A program made the translations under genes and the position numbers. Shown here piece after piece: positions 1 through 8,382 of a stretch of 64,000 nt of DNA (its first letter is position 1; the number at the start of each line of letters is the position of its first letter). Source of the DNA: Hymenobacter latericoloratus (GTDB taxonomy: Bacteria > Bacteroidota > Bacteroidia > Cytophagales > Hymenobacteraceae). The stretch is taken from assembly GCF_014199535.1 (NCBI RefSeq), contig NZ_JACHNV010000003.1, positions 683,289 to 747,288 of the forward strand. The letters run 5' to 3'. The notes beneath the pieces were generated by a model. That model was not told where the DNA came from, made no database searches, and worked only from the letters and a program-made list of their open reading frames with translations.

Positions 1-133
1 TCAGGAAGCTGAACTCGATGCGCTGGACCAAGCCCGTCAGGGAAGCAACGATAAAATATACGATCATGCCGACCGACGTAAACAGGCCGTAACGAATGCC
101 ATTGGTTTCGGGCGTAATGCGTGAAGTAGCCAT
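1..133 (-). CDS. DUF4199-like membrane protein, N-terminal part
   Basis: The reading frame begins with an ATG at 131-133 and runs off the left edge, so only 44 residues are visible. They begin MATSRITPETNGIRYGL and pass into a hydrophobic segment that would form the first membrane helix. The pattern of a short polar N-terminus, then IRYGL, then a helix containing YF resembles the start of DUF4199 proteins, which are small four-helix membrane proteins of unknown function common in Bacteroidota. The family call rests on this short stretch and is tentative. The gene is divergent from the ABC-F gene, with about 300 bases between the starts. Confidence 0.5.
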   Translation of the reverse strand, partial: MATSRITPETNGIRYGLFTSVGMIVYFIVASLTGLVQRIEFSFL

Positions 134-359
134 ACAAAAAAAAAGGGGTTGGGGAAAATGAACAATCGGGGGATGCTGACTGGCAGGGAACCAGCCCCGG
201 GTGCATAGCTGTTTTCCAGGTGCTCCACGGGTGCCAGTAGTAGCCATCAGCTACTTTTTATACCGTATTGCTGGGCAGGTAGTTGTGTATTGCGGTGGCT
301 TTTTTTTGCAATCGGCCGCAACTCTTTCCCGCAGCTCGGCCCGGCCGGGGCATTTTGCG

Positions 360-367
360 TATTTTTG
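360..367 (+). promoter_or_regulatory. Candidate -7 box for the ABC-F gene
   Basis: TATTTTTG matches the Bacteroidota -7 consensus TAnnTTTG and lies 64 bases before the chosen start. No clear -33 TTG is seen at the expected distance. A small hairpin followed by T residues (239-260) lies further upstream; its role is unknown. Nothing else is recognised between 134 and 431. Confidence 0.4.
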
Positions 368-431
368 CCGGCCGTTTCGCCGGGCCTTTGCCCGGGCCGG
401 CCGGTCCGAAGTTTCTCCGCATATTTTTCCT

Positions 432-2054
432 ATGATCAGCACCTCCAACGTAAGTCTGCGCTACGGCAAGCGCGTATTGTTCGAAGACGTTACCATTAAG
501 TTTATGCCCGGCAACGTGTACGGCCTCATTGGGGCCAACGGGGCAGGCAAATCAACCTTTTTGAAGATTCTCTCGGGCGAGATTGAGCCGAACACGGGCT
601 CGGTGGATATGCCCAAGGGCGCCCGTCTTTCGGTGCTGAAGCAGGATCAGTTCGCGGCTGATGCCTTCCCGGTTCTCCAGACGGTTATTATGGGTCACCA
701 GCGCCTGTGGCAGGTAATGGAGGAGAAAGACGCGCTGTACGCCAAAGCCGATTTTTCGGACGCAGACGGGGAGCGGGCGGCCGCCCTGGAAGGTGAGTTT
801 GCCGACTTGGAAGGCTGGAACGCCGAGTACGAGGCAGCCGAGCTGCTCTCCGGCCTGGGCATTTCGGAAGACAAGCACCATACTCTGATGGGCGACCTGG
901 GCACCTCTGACAAGGTGCGGGTGCTGCTGGCCCAGGCCTTGTTCGGCAACCCCGACGTGCTGCTGCTGGACGAACCCACCAACGGCCTTGATGCCGAAAC
1001 TGTACTGTGGCTGGAAAACTTTCTTGATTCATTCCAGAACACGGTAATTGTGGTCAGCCACGACCGCCACTTCCTCGACGCGGTGTGTAACTACATGGCC
1101 GACCTCGACTTCTCGAAGATTACCATGTACCCCGGCAACTACTCGTTCTGGTACGAGTCGTCGCAGCTGGCTTTGCGCCAGCGCCAGGAGGTAAACAAGA
1201 AAACCGAGGATAAACGCAAGGAGCTGGAAGAGTTTGTGCGCCGCTTCTCGGCCAACGCGTCGAAATCCAAGCAGGCTACTTCGCGCCAGAAGCTGCTGCA
1301 AAAGCTTACGCTGGAGGAAATCAAGCCTTCGTCGCGCAAATACCCTTACATCGCCTTCAAATCGGAGCGCGAGGCTGGCAATCAGCTGCTGACGGTGGAA
1401 AACCTGAGTAAATCGGTGGATGGGCAGACGGTTTTTCGGAACGTATCCTTCTCGCTGGATAAAAAGGATAAGGTAGCCATCATCAGCCGCGACGACCGGG
1501 CCGCTTCCCTCCTCTTCGACATCCTCTTTAATGAGACCAAGCCCGACACGGGCGAGTTCAAGTGGGGCACTACCATCACGCCCAGCTATTTCCCCAAGGA
1601 AAACACCGAGTTCTTTGATACCGATCTGAACCTGGTAGATTGGTTGCGCCAGTACAGCACCGAGAAAGACGAGTCGTTTATCCGGGGCTTTTTGGGCCGC
1701 ATGCTGTTCTCCGGCGAGGAGTCACAGAAAAAATCGAATGTGCTCAGTGGGGGCGAGAAAGTACGTTGCATGCTGAGCAAGATGATGATGGAAGCCGGCA
1801 ACGTGCTCGTGCTCGACGACCCCACGAACCACCTCGACCTGGAAAGCATTACGGCCCTGAACAACTCCCTGAAGGACTTTACCGGCACCCTGATTTTTGC
1901 CTCTCACGACTTGCAGGTAGTAGAAACCGTAGCCAACCGCATCATTGAGCTCACCCCGGATGGCATCATTGACCGCCGCATGAGCTACGAAGAGTACCTG
2001 GCCGACGAAAATATCAAAGCCCAGCGCCAACGTATGTATCAGTTGGTGTCGTAG
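432..2054 (+). CDS. ybiT: ABC-F family ATPase, YbiT type
   Basis: This 540-residue protein has two ATP-binding domains and no membrane segment, as in ABC-F proteins, which act on the ribosome rather than in transport. The first domain has a good Walker A (GANGAGKS, about 34-41), Walker B LLLDEP (177-182) and switch histidine (VVSHDRH). Its signature motif is degenerate (LGTSDKVR), which also occurs in E. coli YbiT. The linker SANASKSKQATSR and the overall alignment match YbiT closely. The second domain keeps LSGGEKVR (438-445) and LVLDDPTNHLD, but the place of Walker A (348-361) reads VAIISRDDRAASLL and lacks the glycines and lysine. The frame is open upstream to 201, but that extension is rich in Ala, Arg and Phe and unlike the family, so the ATG at 432 is preferred. 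Confidence 0.93.
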   Translation: MISTSNVSLRYGKRVLFEDVTIKFMPGNVYGLIGANGAGKSTFLKILSGEIEPNTGSVDMPKGARLSVLKQDQFAADAFPVLQTVIMGHQRLWQVMEEKDALYAKADFSDADGERAAALEGEFADLEGWNAEYEAAELLSGLGISEDKHHTLMGDLGTSDKVRVLLAQALFGNPDVLLLDEPTNGLDAETVLWLENFLDSFQNTVIVVSHDRHFLDAVCNYMADLDFSKITMYPGNYSFWYESSQLALRQRQEVNKKTEDKRKELEEFVRRFSANASKSKQATSRQKLLQKLTLEEIKPSSRKYPYIAFKSEREAGNQLLTVENLSKSVDGQTVFRNVSFSLDKKDKVAIISRDDRAASLLFDILFNETKPDTGEFKWGTTITPSYFPKENTEFFDTDLNLVDWLRQYSTEKDESFIRGFLGRMLFSGEESQKKSNVLSGGEKVRCMLSKMMMEAGNVLVLDDPTNHLDLESITALNNSLKDFTGTLIFASHDLQVVETVANRIIELTPDGIIDRRMSYEEYLADENIKAQRQRMYQLVS

Positions 2055-2072
2055 TTACGTTGTAACCAGCAT

Positions 2073-2837
2073 ATGAAACGACTTCTGTTTTTTGTTCTTT
2101 TTGGTGGGGCCAGCCTTGGGTTGGCCCCTACCGTTTCGGCGCAGGTAACCGATACCACGCGCACGGTAAAGCCGCAGCTGAACACGGCTCCGCCCGGCGC
2201 GGCCCCGGTGCGCACGCCGGCGCCCGTGTACCAGCCTACCCCCACCCCGCCCACCGAACCGGCCCAGCCCGGCGTGCCGGCCTCCAATGCTCCCTACGAC
2301 CCTAACCGCCCCTCGGGCCTCGATTTACCCCAGCGGCCGGGCGTAGCCGCGCCGGAGCCACCCATGCGCCGCTACTTTCTGTACAGCAACTTCGGGTTGG
2401 GCTTTAGCAGCATCTATGGCCTCAACCAGTTCAGTGCCAGCATCGCGCCGGCCATCGGCTACCGCGTCTCCAAGAAGTTCGCTCTCGGCCCTGGCATCAC
2501 ATATGCCTATAACAGCTTATCGGCTCGGGGCTTTGAGGGTATTAAAACCAACAGCCTCGGCCTGAAAGGCTTTGCTCAGCTAATGGTGTTTGACCAGTTC
2601 TTCCTGCACGGGGAGTATGAGGTAACCAAAGCCGAAGTGGTGTTTCAGGACCAGTACGGCCAGCTACGCAAAGGCAAGCTGACGGTGAAGACACCCCTGG
2701 CTGGGGCCGGCTACCGCCAGCAGATCAGCGACCGGGCCGCTGCCGACATCGTGGTGCTTTACAACTTCAACGACGGCATCAACGATATCTACGGCCAGCC
2801 CGTTATCCGCTTCAGCTTTCTGTTCGATCTGAAATAG
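2073..2837 (+). CDS. Outer-membrane beta-barrel protein
   Basis: The 254-residue product starts with a signal peptide (MKRLLFFVLFGGASLGLAP, cleavage near VSAQ). A Pro/Ala/Thr-rich linker runs to about residue 95. From there to the end, alternating hydrophobic and polar stretches rich in Tyr, Phe and Gly look like an eight-strand-type barrel (for example YFLYSNFGLGFSSIYG), and the chain ends in strand-like RFSFLFDLK. The function is unknown. It starts 18 bases after the ABC-F stop, so the two may share a transcript, and a strong terminator follows. Confidence 0.75.
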   Translation: MKRLLFFVLFGGASLGLAPTVSAQVTDTTRTVKPQLNTAPPGAAPVRTPAPVYQPTPTPPTEPAQPGVPASNAPYDPNRPSGLDLPQRPGVAAPEPPMRRYFLYSNFGLGFSSIYGLNQFSASIAPAIGYRVSKKFALGPGITYAYNSLSARGFEGIKTNSLGLKGFAQLMVFDQFFLHGEYEVTKAEVVFQDQYGQLRKGKLTVKTPLAGAGYRQQISDRAAADIVVLYNFNDGINDIYGQPVIRFSFLFDLK

Positions 2838-2859
2838 AACCTACGGCGGGTAGCACACA

Positions 2860-2890
2860 AAAAAGCCTGACTCAAATGAGTCAGGCTTTT
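2860..2890. terminator. Intrinsic terminator, bidirectional
   Basis: A 13-bp perfect stem (AAAAGCCTGACTC with its complement) closes an AAAT loop and ends in TTTT. A second perfect 8-bp inverted repeat with loop ACCA lies at 2911-2930, between this terminator and the convergent small gene. Confidence 0.85.
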
Positions 2891-2941
2891 CGCGTTTTTC
2901 GGACTAAAGAATTCCACTACCAAGTGGAATGAGGTGGCTGG

Positions 2942-3112
2942 TTATACTACCCGCCCGCCCCGGATAACCCGTAGCAGAATGGCGATGATAGCAATAACGA
3001 GCAGTACGTGAATCAGGCTGTTGTTTCCGATGCCGGCGCCAAGTACGCCGAAGAAACCCAGAGCCCAGATGATGATCAGAATGACCGCAATGATATACAG
3101 CAGATTACCCAT
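2942..3112 (-). CDS. lmo0937-family small membrane protein
   Basis: This 56-residue protein begins MGNLLYIIAVILIIIWALG, continues with a glycine-rich turn (FFGVLGAGIG), and ends in a second helix plus RVIRGGRVV. That two-helix layout and the MxNLLYIIAVILIIxWxLGFFG pattern match the widespread lmo0937-type membrane proteins. Their role is not established, though they are often linked with stress in other genomes. It stands alone, convergent with the barrel gene. It is too short for length-filtered gene finders. Confidence 0.85.
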   Translation of the reverse strand: MGNLLYIIAVILIIIWALGFFGVLGAGIGNNSLIHVLLVIAIIAILLRVIRGGRVV

Positions 3113-3383
3113 GATGGAGAGGAGAGAGTAGGTGAAAAAAGGGAGAGAACTGGAGCGGCTGCCTGTCTGGAATAGGGAGGACAGGATGGGTAGCCGATCT
3201 GCGGTTTTGTACGCGCCAACTCCAGCAAAAGGTTTATTCTATATTCATATTTTTTTTAGCGACAGGATCTTTCAACGCCAAAAACCCTATTTACGCCTCA
3301 AAAACCACCTTTATTAAATCAAGAAATTACGTATAGCAATACACAAATTAGTGAGCTATGTACTGCCTGGGCTGGGTTTGGTG

Positions 3384-3391
3384 TAGCTTTG
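3384..3391 (+). promoter_or_regulatory. Candidate -7 box for the hydroxyacyl-CoA dehydrogenase gene
   Basis: TAGCTTTG fits TAnnTTTG and lies 63 bases before the ATG at 3455. The rest of the 342-base gap (3113-3454) between the two divergent starts is AT-rich in its middle; a 61-codon frame there has no recognisable features. Confidence 0.45.
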
Positions 3392-3454
3392 CAGCAGCCC
3401 TTTCGCGGCTACCATCCCTGTTTTTCAGTTCTTCCCACCCACTTTTATTTCTCT

Positions 3455-4345
3455 ATGCGTAACGTCGCCGTTATTGGCTCGGGCACCATGGGCAATGGTA
3501 TTGCCCACGTGTTTGCCCAGCACGGATTCTCCGTTGCCCTCATCGACATTAACCAGCCGGCCCTGGAAAAAGGCCTGGCTACCATTGGCAAGAACCTCGA
3601 CCGCCAGGTGGCCAAGGGCGCCCTCACCGACGCCGACAAAACTGCTACCCTGGGCCGCCTCACTACCTACACCAGCGTAGCGGAAGGCGTGAAGAACGCG
3701 GGCCTGGTGGTAGAAGCCGCCACCGAAAACGTGGAGCTGAAGCTGAACATCTTCCGCGAGCTGGACCAGCACGCCCCCGCCGATGCCATCCTGGCCTCCA
3801 ACACCTCTTCTATTTCTATTACCCGCATTGCGGCCGTAACCAAACGCCCGGCCCAGGTGATTGGCATGCACTTCATGAACCCGGTGCCGGTGATGAAGCT
3901 GGTGGAGGTTATCCGGGGCTACGCCACTTCCGAAGAAGTAACCCAGCGCATCATGGACCTGTCGCGGGAACTGGGCAAAACGCCCACCGAGGTAAACGAC
4001 TACCCCGGCTTTGTGGCCAACCGTATTCTCATGCCCATGATTAACGAGGCCATTTACAGCCTGTACGAGGGCGTGGCCGGCGTAGAAGAAATTGATACGG
4101 TCATGAAGCTGGGCATGGCCCACCCCATGGGCCCCCTGCAGCTCGCCGACTTCATCGGGCTGGATGTGTGCCTGGCCATTCTGCGGGTGCTGCACGAGGG
4201 CCTGGGCAACCAGAAATACGCCCCCTGCCCCCTGCTGGTCAACATGGTGACGGCCGGCCGCCTGGGCGTGAAATCGGGCGAAGGCTTTTACTCCTGGACC
4301 CACGGCACCAAGGACCTGGTGCTGGCCGAGCGGTTCCGGAAGTAA
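3455..4345 (+). CDS. 3-hydroxyacyl-CoA (3-hydroxybutyryl-CoA) dehydrogenase
   Basis: The 296-residue enzyme carries a Rossmann NAD-binding motif at the start (IGSGTMGNGIAHVFAQHG, from residue 7), the SNTSS segment, the catalytic histidine in GMHFMNP (H139) with its partner glutamate in KLVE (E151), and the C-terminal domain motifs DYPGFVANRILMPMINEA and HPMGPLQLADFIGLD. Enzymes of this family oxidise the 3-hydroxy group of acyl-CoA in the cytoplasm, in fatty-acid breakdown or the butanoate pathway. The substrate chain length cannot be read from sequence. The upstream open frame adds nothing family-like, and the start at 3455 places the glycine motif correctly. It appears monocistronic, with its own terminator. 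Confidence 0.93.
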   Translation: MRNVAVIGSGTMGNGIAHVFAQHGFSVALIDINQPALEKGLATIGKNLDRQVAKGALTDADKTATLGRLTTYTSVAEGVKNAGLVVEAATENVELKLNIFRELDQHAPADAILASNTSSISITRIAAVTKRPAQVIGMHFMNPVPVMKLVEVIRGYATSEEVTQRIMDLSRELGKTPTEVNDYPGFVANRILMPMINEAIYSLYEGVAGVEEIDTVMKLGMAHPMGPLQLADFIGLDVCLAILRVLHEGLGNQKYAPCPLLVNMVTAGRLGVKSGEGFYSWTHGTKDLVLAERFRK

Positions 4346-4368
4346 TTTCCTACTCCGGCTTTGAAGCC

Positions 4369-4413
4369 AAACCGGCCCTTTTGCCTTCCCGGCAGAGGGG
4401 CCGGTTTGTTTTT
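4369..4413 (+). terminator. Intrinsic terminator
   Basis: A 10-bp stem (AAACCGGCCC with GGGCCGGTTT) encloses a smaller TGCC/GGCA hairpin and is followed by TGTTTTT. It closes the dehydrogenase gene. Confidence 0.75.
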
Positions 4414-4468
4414 ATGGCAGCTCAGCCGTATTGCTAAACTTTTCGGCCCTCAAAATCCTTTTACCCGT

Positions 4469-5116
4469 ATGATACGAGCTGTATTAACTGCTTTGCTGTG
4501 GCTGGGCCTGCTGACGGCCGCCACCGCGCAACGAGCAACCTCTAAGTCATCAACTACGAAACCCCCACGAATGGAACAGGCAACTTTTGGAGCCGGCTGC
4601 TTCTGGTGCGTCGAGGCTGTTTTTCAGGACCTCAATGGCGTCGAGAAAGTAGTATCGGGCTATACCGGCGGACGCATCGCCAACCCTACCTATAAAGAAG
4701 TATGCAGCGGCCTGACGGGCCACGCCGAGGTAGCCCAGATTACCTACGACCCTAGCAAAATCAGCTTCGCGGAGCTGCTGGAAGTGTTCTGGAAAACCCA
4801 CGACCCCACGACCCTCAACCGCCAGGGCGCCGACGTAGGAACGCAGTACCGCTCGGCCATCTTCTACCACAACGATGAGCAGAAGCGCCTGGCCGAGGAG
4901 TACAAGAAAAAGCTCAACGCGGCCCACGCCTTCCCGAATCCGGTGGTAACGGAAATCGTGCCCCTGCAGAAGTTCTACGCGGCCGAGAACTACCACCAGA
5001 ACTACTACAACCAGAACGGCCAGCAGCCTTACTGCCAGTTTGTGGTGAAGCCCAAGGTTGATAAGGTGCGCCAAGTGTTTGCCGACAAGCTCAAGCCGGA
5101 AGCCAAAGTGCACTAA
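4469..5116 (+). CDS. msrA: Peptide-methionine (S)-S-oxide reductase MsrA
   Basis: The protein has the MsrA hallmark GAGCFWC with the catalytic cysteine at about residue 44, plus GYTGG, the GHAEV segment and YHQNYYNQN near the C-terminus. MsrA reduces methionine sulfoxide in oxidised proteins. With the start at 4469 it has 215 residues and an N-terminal hydrophobic stretch ending in TAATAQ, which looks like a signal peptide, so this is probably an exported MsrA. A second ATG at 4571, just before the catalytic domain, would give a cytoplasmic form. Confidence 0.93.
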   Translation: MIRAVLTALLWLGLLTAATAQRATSKSSTTKPPRMEQATFGAGCFWCVEAVFQDLNGVEKVVSGYTGGRIANPTYKEVCSGLTGHAEVAQITYDPSKISFAELLEVFWKTHDPTTLNRQGADVGTQYRSAIFYHNDEQKRLAEEYKKKLNAAHAFPNPVVTEIVPLQKFYAAENYHQNYYNQNGQQPYCQFVVKPKVDKVRQVFADKLKPEAKVH

Positions 5117-5130
5117 GCCGAAGCCATTAT

Positions 5131-5168
5131 AAAAAGCCCGCCCTGACAGTGTCAGGGCGGGCTTTTTT
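5131..5168. terminator. Intrinsic terminator, bidirectional
   Basis: A long GC-rich perfect stem (AAAAAGCCCGCCCTGACA with its complement) and a T-run lie between the convergent msrA gene and the unknown gene on the minus strand. Confidence 0.9.
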
Positions 5169-5214
5169 GTGGTTCATCTTCGCCTGAGCGCGCAAGAATA
5201 CGCTCAAGCGAGCC

Positions 5215-6021
5215 TTATTGCTGCTCAAGCAAATCAATCTGGAAGGGGCCATGCTCGCGGCCGAGGGCGTAGAACATGGCTACCTGGTTCATGAGGGTGC
5301 GGGCGTACAGATCGAGGCCGCGGGTTTCCAGGATCTGGTTGTTTTTCACGATAATGAAGCTGACCAGCTCGCCGGGGTAGGCCCCGTCTTCGCCCACGGG
5401 CGGAATGGCCTCGAAGGGAGAATGTGACTTGACGGGGATGAAGCCGGTTTTGGGCAGCTCCATGAGGGTTTTCTCACCGTAGGGAATAAAGCCCTTCAGG
5501 TGCGAGTAGCGGTAGTTCGGGTTCCAGACCCAGCTGCCATTGAAGATGTAGTACTCATCGGTGCCCAAGCGCAGAAACTCCCGCAACGACACATTGACGG
5601 CAATGCGCCAATTGGTGCGCTCCTCCAGCGTCTGGGTGATGATGGCTAGGCGCGTGGGGTCGGTTACGTCGGTGAGGGGCTGGGTCAGGCGGGCCTGCAC
5701 CACCAGCTCGCAGCCAGCGTATAGGTTCAGCAGCTGCTGGCGCCAGGCGTTCTGGGCGCCCAGCTGGTAGGCATCGGCCCGGCTGAACTCGAAAAAGTTG
5801 TGGGTGTAGGGCCCGGCAATGGCTACCCCGTCGCGGCCGTTGGGCTCGGCCCACTCCACCAGGAAGCAGGGGCGCGTGCGGCCATCCACCCAGGGCAGTT
5901 CCCGGTTAAAGGCCACTCGGGTTTGCACCTGCTCGGGGCTGATGCCTAATTCCTGGGCTACGTAGTCGCGCACTTCGTCGCGGGCCTGGGCCGCGGACAC
6001 TACTGATTTGAGGGTACTCAT
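5215..6021 (-). CDS. Hypothetical cytoplasmic protein
   Basis: This 268-residue protein has no signal peptide or membrane segment. I do not recognise its family. It is rich in aromatic residues, with stretches such as GPYTHNFFEFSRADAYQLG, EYYIFNGSWVWNPNYRYSH and MFYALGREHGPFQ. The ATG at 6019-6021 is chosen over an upstream TTG in the same frame. Codon use looks like that of its neighbours. It lies about 160 bases downstream of dapD, beyond dapD's terminator, so it is probably transcribed on its own. Confidence 0.8.
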   Translation of the reverse strand: MSTLKSVVSAAQARDEVRDYVAQELGISPEQVQTRVAFNRELPWVDGRTRPCFLVEWAEPNGRDGVAIAGPYTHNFFEFSRADAYQLGAQNAWRQQLLNLYAGCELVVQARLTQPLTDVTDPTRLAIITQTLEERTNWRIAVNVSLREFLRLGTDEYYIFNGSWVWNPNYRYSHLKGFIPYGEKTLMELPKTGFIPVKSHSPFEAIPPVGEDGAYPGELVSFIIVKNNQILETRGLDLYARTLMNQVAMFYALGREHGPFQIDLLEQQ

Positions 6022-6094
6022 CAAGAAGAATAATCGGGGGAATTCAGGTGAGTGAATTACTCACCGCAGCGCAATATCCTGTATCTGTCCGTGG

Positions 6095-6133
6095 AAAAAA
6101 AGAACCCCGGCACAAAGGGCACAGGGTTCTTTT
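6095..6133 (-). terminator. Intrinsic terminator after dapD
   Basis: Read on the minus strand, AAAAGAACCC pairs with GGGTTCTTTT around a short loop and is followed by T residues. Confidence 0.8.
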
Positions 6134-6142
6134 CCAGGCCCC

Positions 6143-6170
6143 GGCCTGGGGCACCGGGGTGCCCCAGGCC
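6143..6170. repeat. Perfect 13-bp GC-rich palindrome
   Basis: GGCCTGGGGCACC, two G residues and the exact reverse complement form a very stable hairpin 11 bases after the dapD stop and 10 bases before the terminator. It has no T-run of its own. It could protect the 3' end of the dapD message. Confidence 0.8.
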
Positions 6171-6181
6171 GACGGGCGGCT

Positions 6182-7006
6182 CTAAACGGCTACGTTATGC
6201 TCGCGCAGGGCGTCGTTGAGGGAAGTTTTCAGGTCGGTGCTGGGCTTGCGCTGCCCGATGATGAGGGCGCAGGGCACCTGGTACTCGCCGGCCGGGAACT
6301 GCTTGGGCAGGGAGCCAGGAATGACAACGGAGCGGGCCGGCACGTAGCCGCGGTACTCCTTGGGCTCAGCCCCGGTTACATCAATAATGCGGGTGCTACC
6401 CGTGATGGTCACGCCGGCCCCAATTACGGCTTCCTTGCCCACGAAGCAGCCCTCTACCAGAATGCTGCGCGAGCCTACGAAGGCGCCATCTTCCACGATA
6501 ACGGGGGCTGCCTGTACGGGCTCCAGTACCCCGCCAATGCCTACCCCCCCGCTCAGGTGCACCCCGGCCCCAATCTGGGCGCAGGAGCCTACGGTGGCCC
6601 AGGTGTCCACCATAGTACCCTCGCCGACCCAGGCGCCGATGTTGACGTAGCTGGGCATCATAATTACGCCCGGAGCCAGGTAGGCGCCGTAGCGGGCTAC
6701 GGCCGGGGGCACCACGCGCACCCCCTGCTGCTCGTAGTTGGTTTTCAGCCTCATCTTGTCGCGGAACTCGAAAGGCCCTACCTCCAGGGTCTCCATCTGC
6801 CGGATGGGGAAATACAGGATAACCGCCTTTTTCACCCAGTCGTTTACCTGCCAGTCGGCGCCTTCGGTAGCGCCGGGCTGGGCCACGCGCAGGCGGCCCT
6901 TATCAAGCTCTTCAATTACGTGCTGGATGGCCTCCGTGGTGGCGGCTTGCTGCAACAGGCTCCGGTCGGTCCAGGCAGCCTCAATCAGGGTTTGGAGTTC
7001 AGACAT
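6182..7006 (-). CDS. dapD: Tetrahydrodipicolinate N-succinyltransferase DapD
   Basis: The 274-residue protein contains the left-handed beta-helix hexapeptide repeats of the family (for example GVIMMPSYVNIGAWVGEGT and AQIGAGVHLSGGVGIGGV, residues about 110-200). It has the DapD-specific N-terminal helical region (MSELQTLIEAAWTDRS) and the C-terminal AGEYQVPCALIIGQR. It succinylates tetrahydrodipicolinate in the diaminopimelate/lysine pathway, which also uses the dapA product encoded near the other end of this window. It is divergent from the glycosyltransferase gene and closed by two stacked hairpins. Confidence 0.95.
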   Translation of the reverse strand: MSELQTLIEAAWTDRSLLQQAATTEAIQHVIEELDKGRLRVAQPGATEGADWQVNDWVKKAVILYFPIRQMETLEVGPFEFRDKMRLKTNYEQQGVRVVPPAVARYGAYLAPGVIMMPSYVNIGAWVGEGTMVDTWATVGSCAQIGAGVHLSGGVGIGGVLEPVQAAPVIVEDGAFVGSRSILVEGCFVGKEAVIGAGVTITGSTRIIDVTGAEPKEYRGYVPARSVVIPGSLPKQFPAGEYQVPCALIIGQRKPSTDLKTSLNDALREHNVAV

Positions 7007-7132
7007 GAAATAGTAAGTTGTCAGTGGAGAGCTGCCAGCTGTCGATTCGCAGGTGCCCGGTCATCACAACCACAGCGCACCATTGGCAGCCGGCAACTGA
7101 TGCCGCGCAAACTTACCATCTTCGCAGGCAAT

Positions 7133-8287
7133 ATGCCGCCTTCCCTGACCATTTTGCTGGCCTCCGTGCTCAAGCCCCTCGATGACACTCGTATGCTGGG
7201 GAAGTTTGGGCATACGCTGGCCCGGCGGCCGGGAACCACGGTGCACGTGGCGGGCCGCCTTGCGCCTACCCCCCCGGCGCTGCCCGATCATCTGCACACC
7301 CACGCCCTGCTGGATGGCAGCCGCCTGAGCCTGGCCCGCCTGCGGGCGCAGTGGCGCTACTGGCAGCTGCTGCGGCGTTTGCAGCCCCAGGTGGTAGTTG
7401 TGCACGCCCCCGAGCTGCTCCCGCTTACGGTGCTGTGGCAGCTGCGGGGCCTGGGGCGGCGCTTTGCGTATGACGTACGCGAGAACTATGCCCTCAACAT
7501 CCGAACCCAGCAGGTGTACCCGGCCTGGGCGCGCGGGCTGCTGGCCAACCTGGTCCGCGGCCTGGAAGCCCTGGCCGCCCGCCGGGCCTGGGCCGTGCTG
7601 CTGGCCGAGCGCAGCTACGCTGAGGAGCTGCCCTTTGCTTGGCCGGCCAAAACACTGGTCATGGAAAACAAATACCAGCCCAATGCTGCCGAAGCCGCTC
7701 CGGCGGTTTTTCCGCGCCGCCTCCCTACCCCTGCCGAGCCGCTGAACCTGCTTTATTCCGGCACTATTTCGGAGCTGAATGGGGTGTGGGAGGCCATTCG
7801 CTTCACCCAGCACCTGCGCGCGGCCTGGCCCGGGGTTCATCTTACCATCATCGGGGCCTGTCAGCAGCCGGGGCTGCTCCCGCGCCTGCAAGCCGCCGTG
7901 GCCGCGGCCGGCGGCGCCGTTACGCTGCGAGGCGGGGCCGGATTGGTGCCCCATGCCGAGGTAGTGGCCGAAATGCGGCGGAGCCACCTGGGGTTGCTGC
8001 CTTACCGCCCCCATACCAGCACGGCCCGGTGCGTGCCCACCAAGCTGTTTGAGTACCTGGCCCACGGATTGCCGATGGTGGTGCCGCCCAACCCGCTTTG
8101 GCAGGCACTGGTGCAGGAGCATGGCGCCGGACTGGTTCTTGATTTTCAAGAGCCCGCGTATCCGGCCGCCCCCGCGCTGTCGGCGGCCCTGAGCCAGCCA
8201 GCGTACTACCCCCGCGGCATTCCGGCGGAGGCTTTCTGGGATTCCGAAGCCGAAAAGTTGCACCACCTCATGGATTCTATCCGGTAA
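7133..8287 (+). CDS. Glycosyltransferase, GT4-like
   Basis: The product (384 residues from this ATG) has a two-Rossmann GT-B layout. The N-terminal half contains LVVHAPELLPLTVLW-like core strands and the linker region LNLLYSGTISELNGV. The C-terminal half carries HLTIIGACQQPG and the donor-site region PTKLFEYLAHGLPMVVPPNPLW, with the typical E in KLFEYLA. The sugar and acceptor cannot be inferred. An in-frame ATG at 7100 would add 11 residues (MPRKLTIFAGN); the later start is preferred because it leads straight into the first beta strand. A much longer open frame upstream is only the antisense of dapD. Confidence 0.85.
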   Translation: MPPSLTILLASVLKPLDDTRMLGKFGHTLARRPGTTVHVAGRLAPTPPALPDHLHTHALLDGSRLSLARLRAQWRYWQLLRRLQPQVVVVHAPELLPLTVLWQLRGLGRRFAYDVRENYALNIRTQQVYPAWARGLLANLVRGLEALAARRAWAVLLAERSYAEELPFAWPAKTLVMENKYQPNAAEAAPAVFPRRLPTPAEPLNLLYSGTISELNGVWEAIRFTQHLRAAWPGVHLTIIGACQQPGLLPRLQAAVAAAGGAVTLRGGAGLVPHAEVVAEMRRSHLGLLPYRPHTSTARCVPTKLFEYLAHGLPMVVPPNPLWQALVQEHGAGLVLDFQEPAYPAAPALSAALSQPAYYPRGIPAEAFWDSEAEKLHHLMDSIR

Positions 8288-8332
8288 CTGCCGACCTTTG
8301 CGGGCCGTTTACGAGGCAGTGCCGAATTTTTC

Positions 8333-8340
8333 TACCTTCG
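8333..8340 (+). promoter_or_regulatory. Candidate -7 box for fabH
   Basis: TACCTTCG, one base from TAnnTTTG, lies 42 bases before the fabH ATG. The same octamer precedes icmF, lepA and dapA in this window. Confidence 0.45.
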
Positions 8341-8382
8341 GCTCGGTTTCCTGTTCCAACTGCCCCGCAAATTCCCCCTTTG

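Noticed and set aside
239..260. Attenuator for the ABC-F gene
   Set aside because: A 6-bp hairpin with T residues exists, but it is upstream of the likely promoter box.
201..431. N-terminal extension of the ABC-F gene
   Set aside because: The extra 77 residues are Arg/Ala/Phe-rich, unlike YbiT, and the candidate promoter box lies inside them.
3132..3317. 61-codon frame before the dehydrogenase gene
   Set aside because: No motif, and it lies in a promoter region with lower GC.
6197..7132. Long open frame joined to the glycosyltransferase
   Set aside because: It is antisense to dapD and has no family motif; GC-rich codon bias leaves such frames open.
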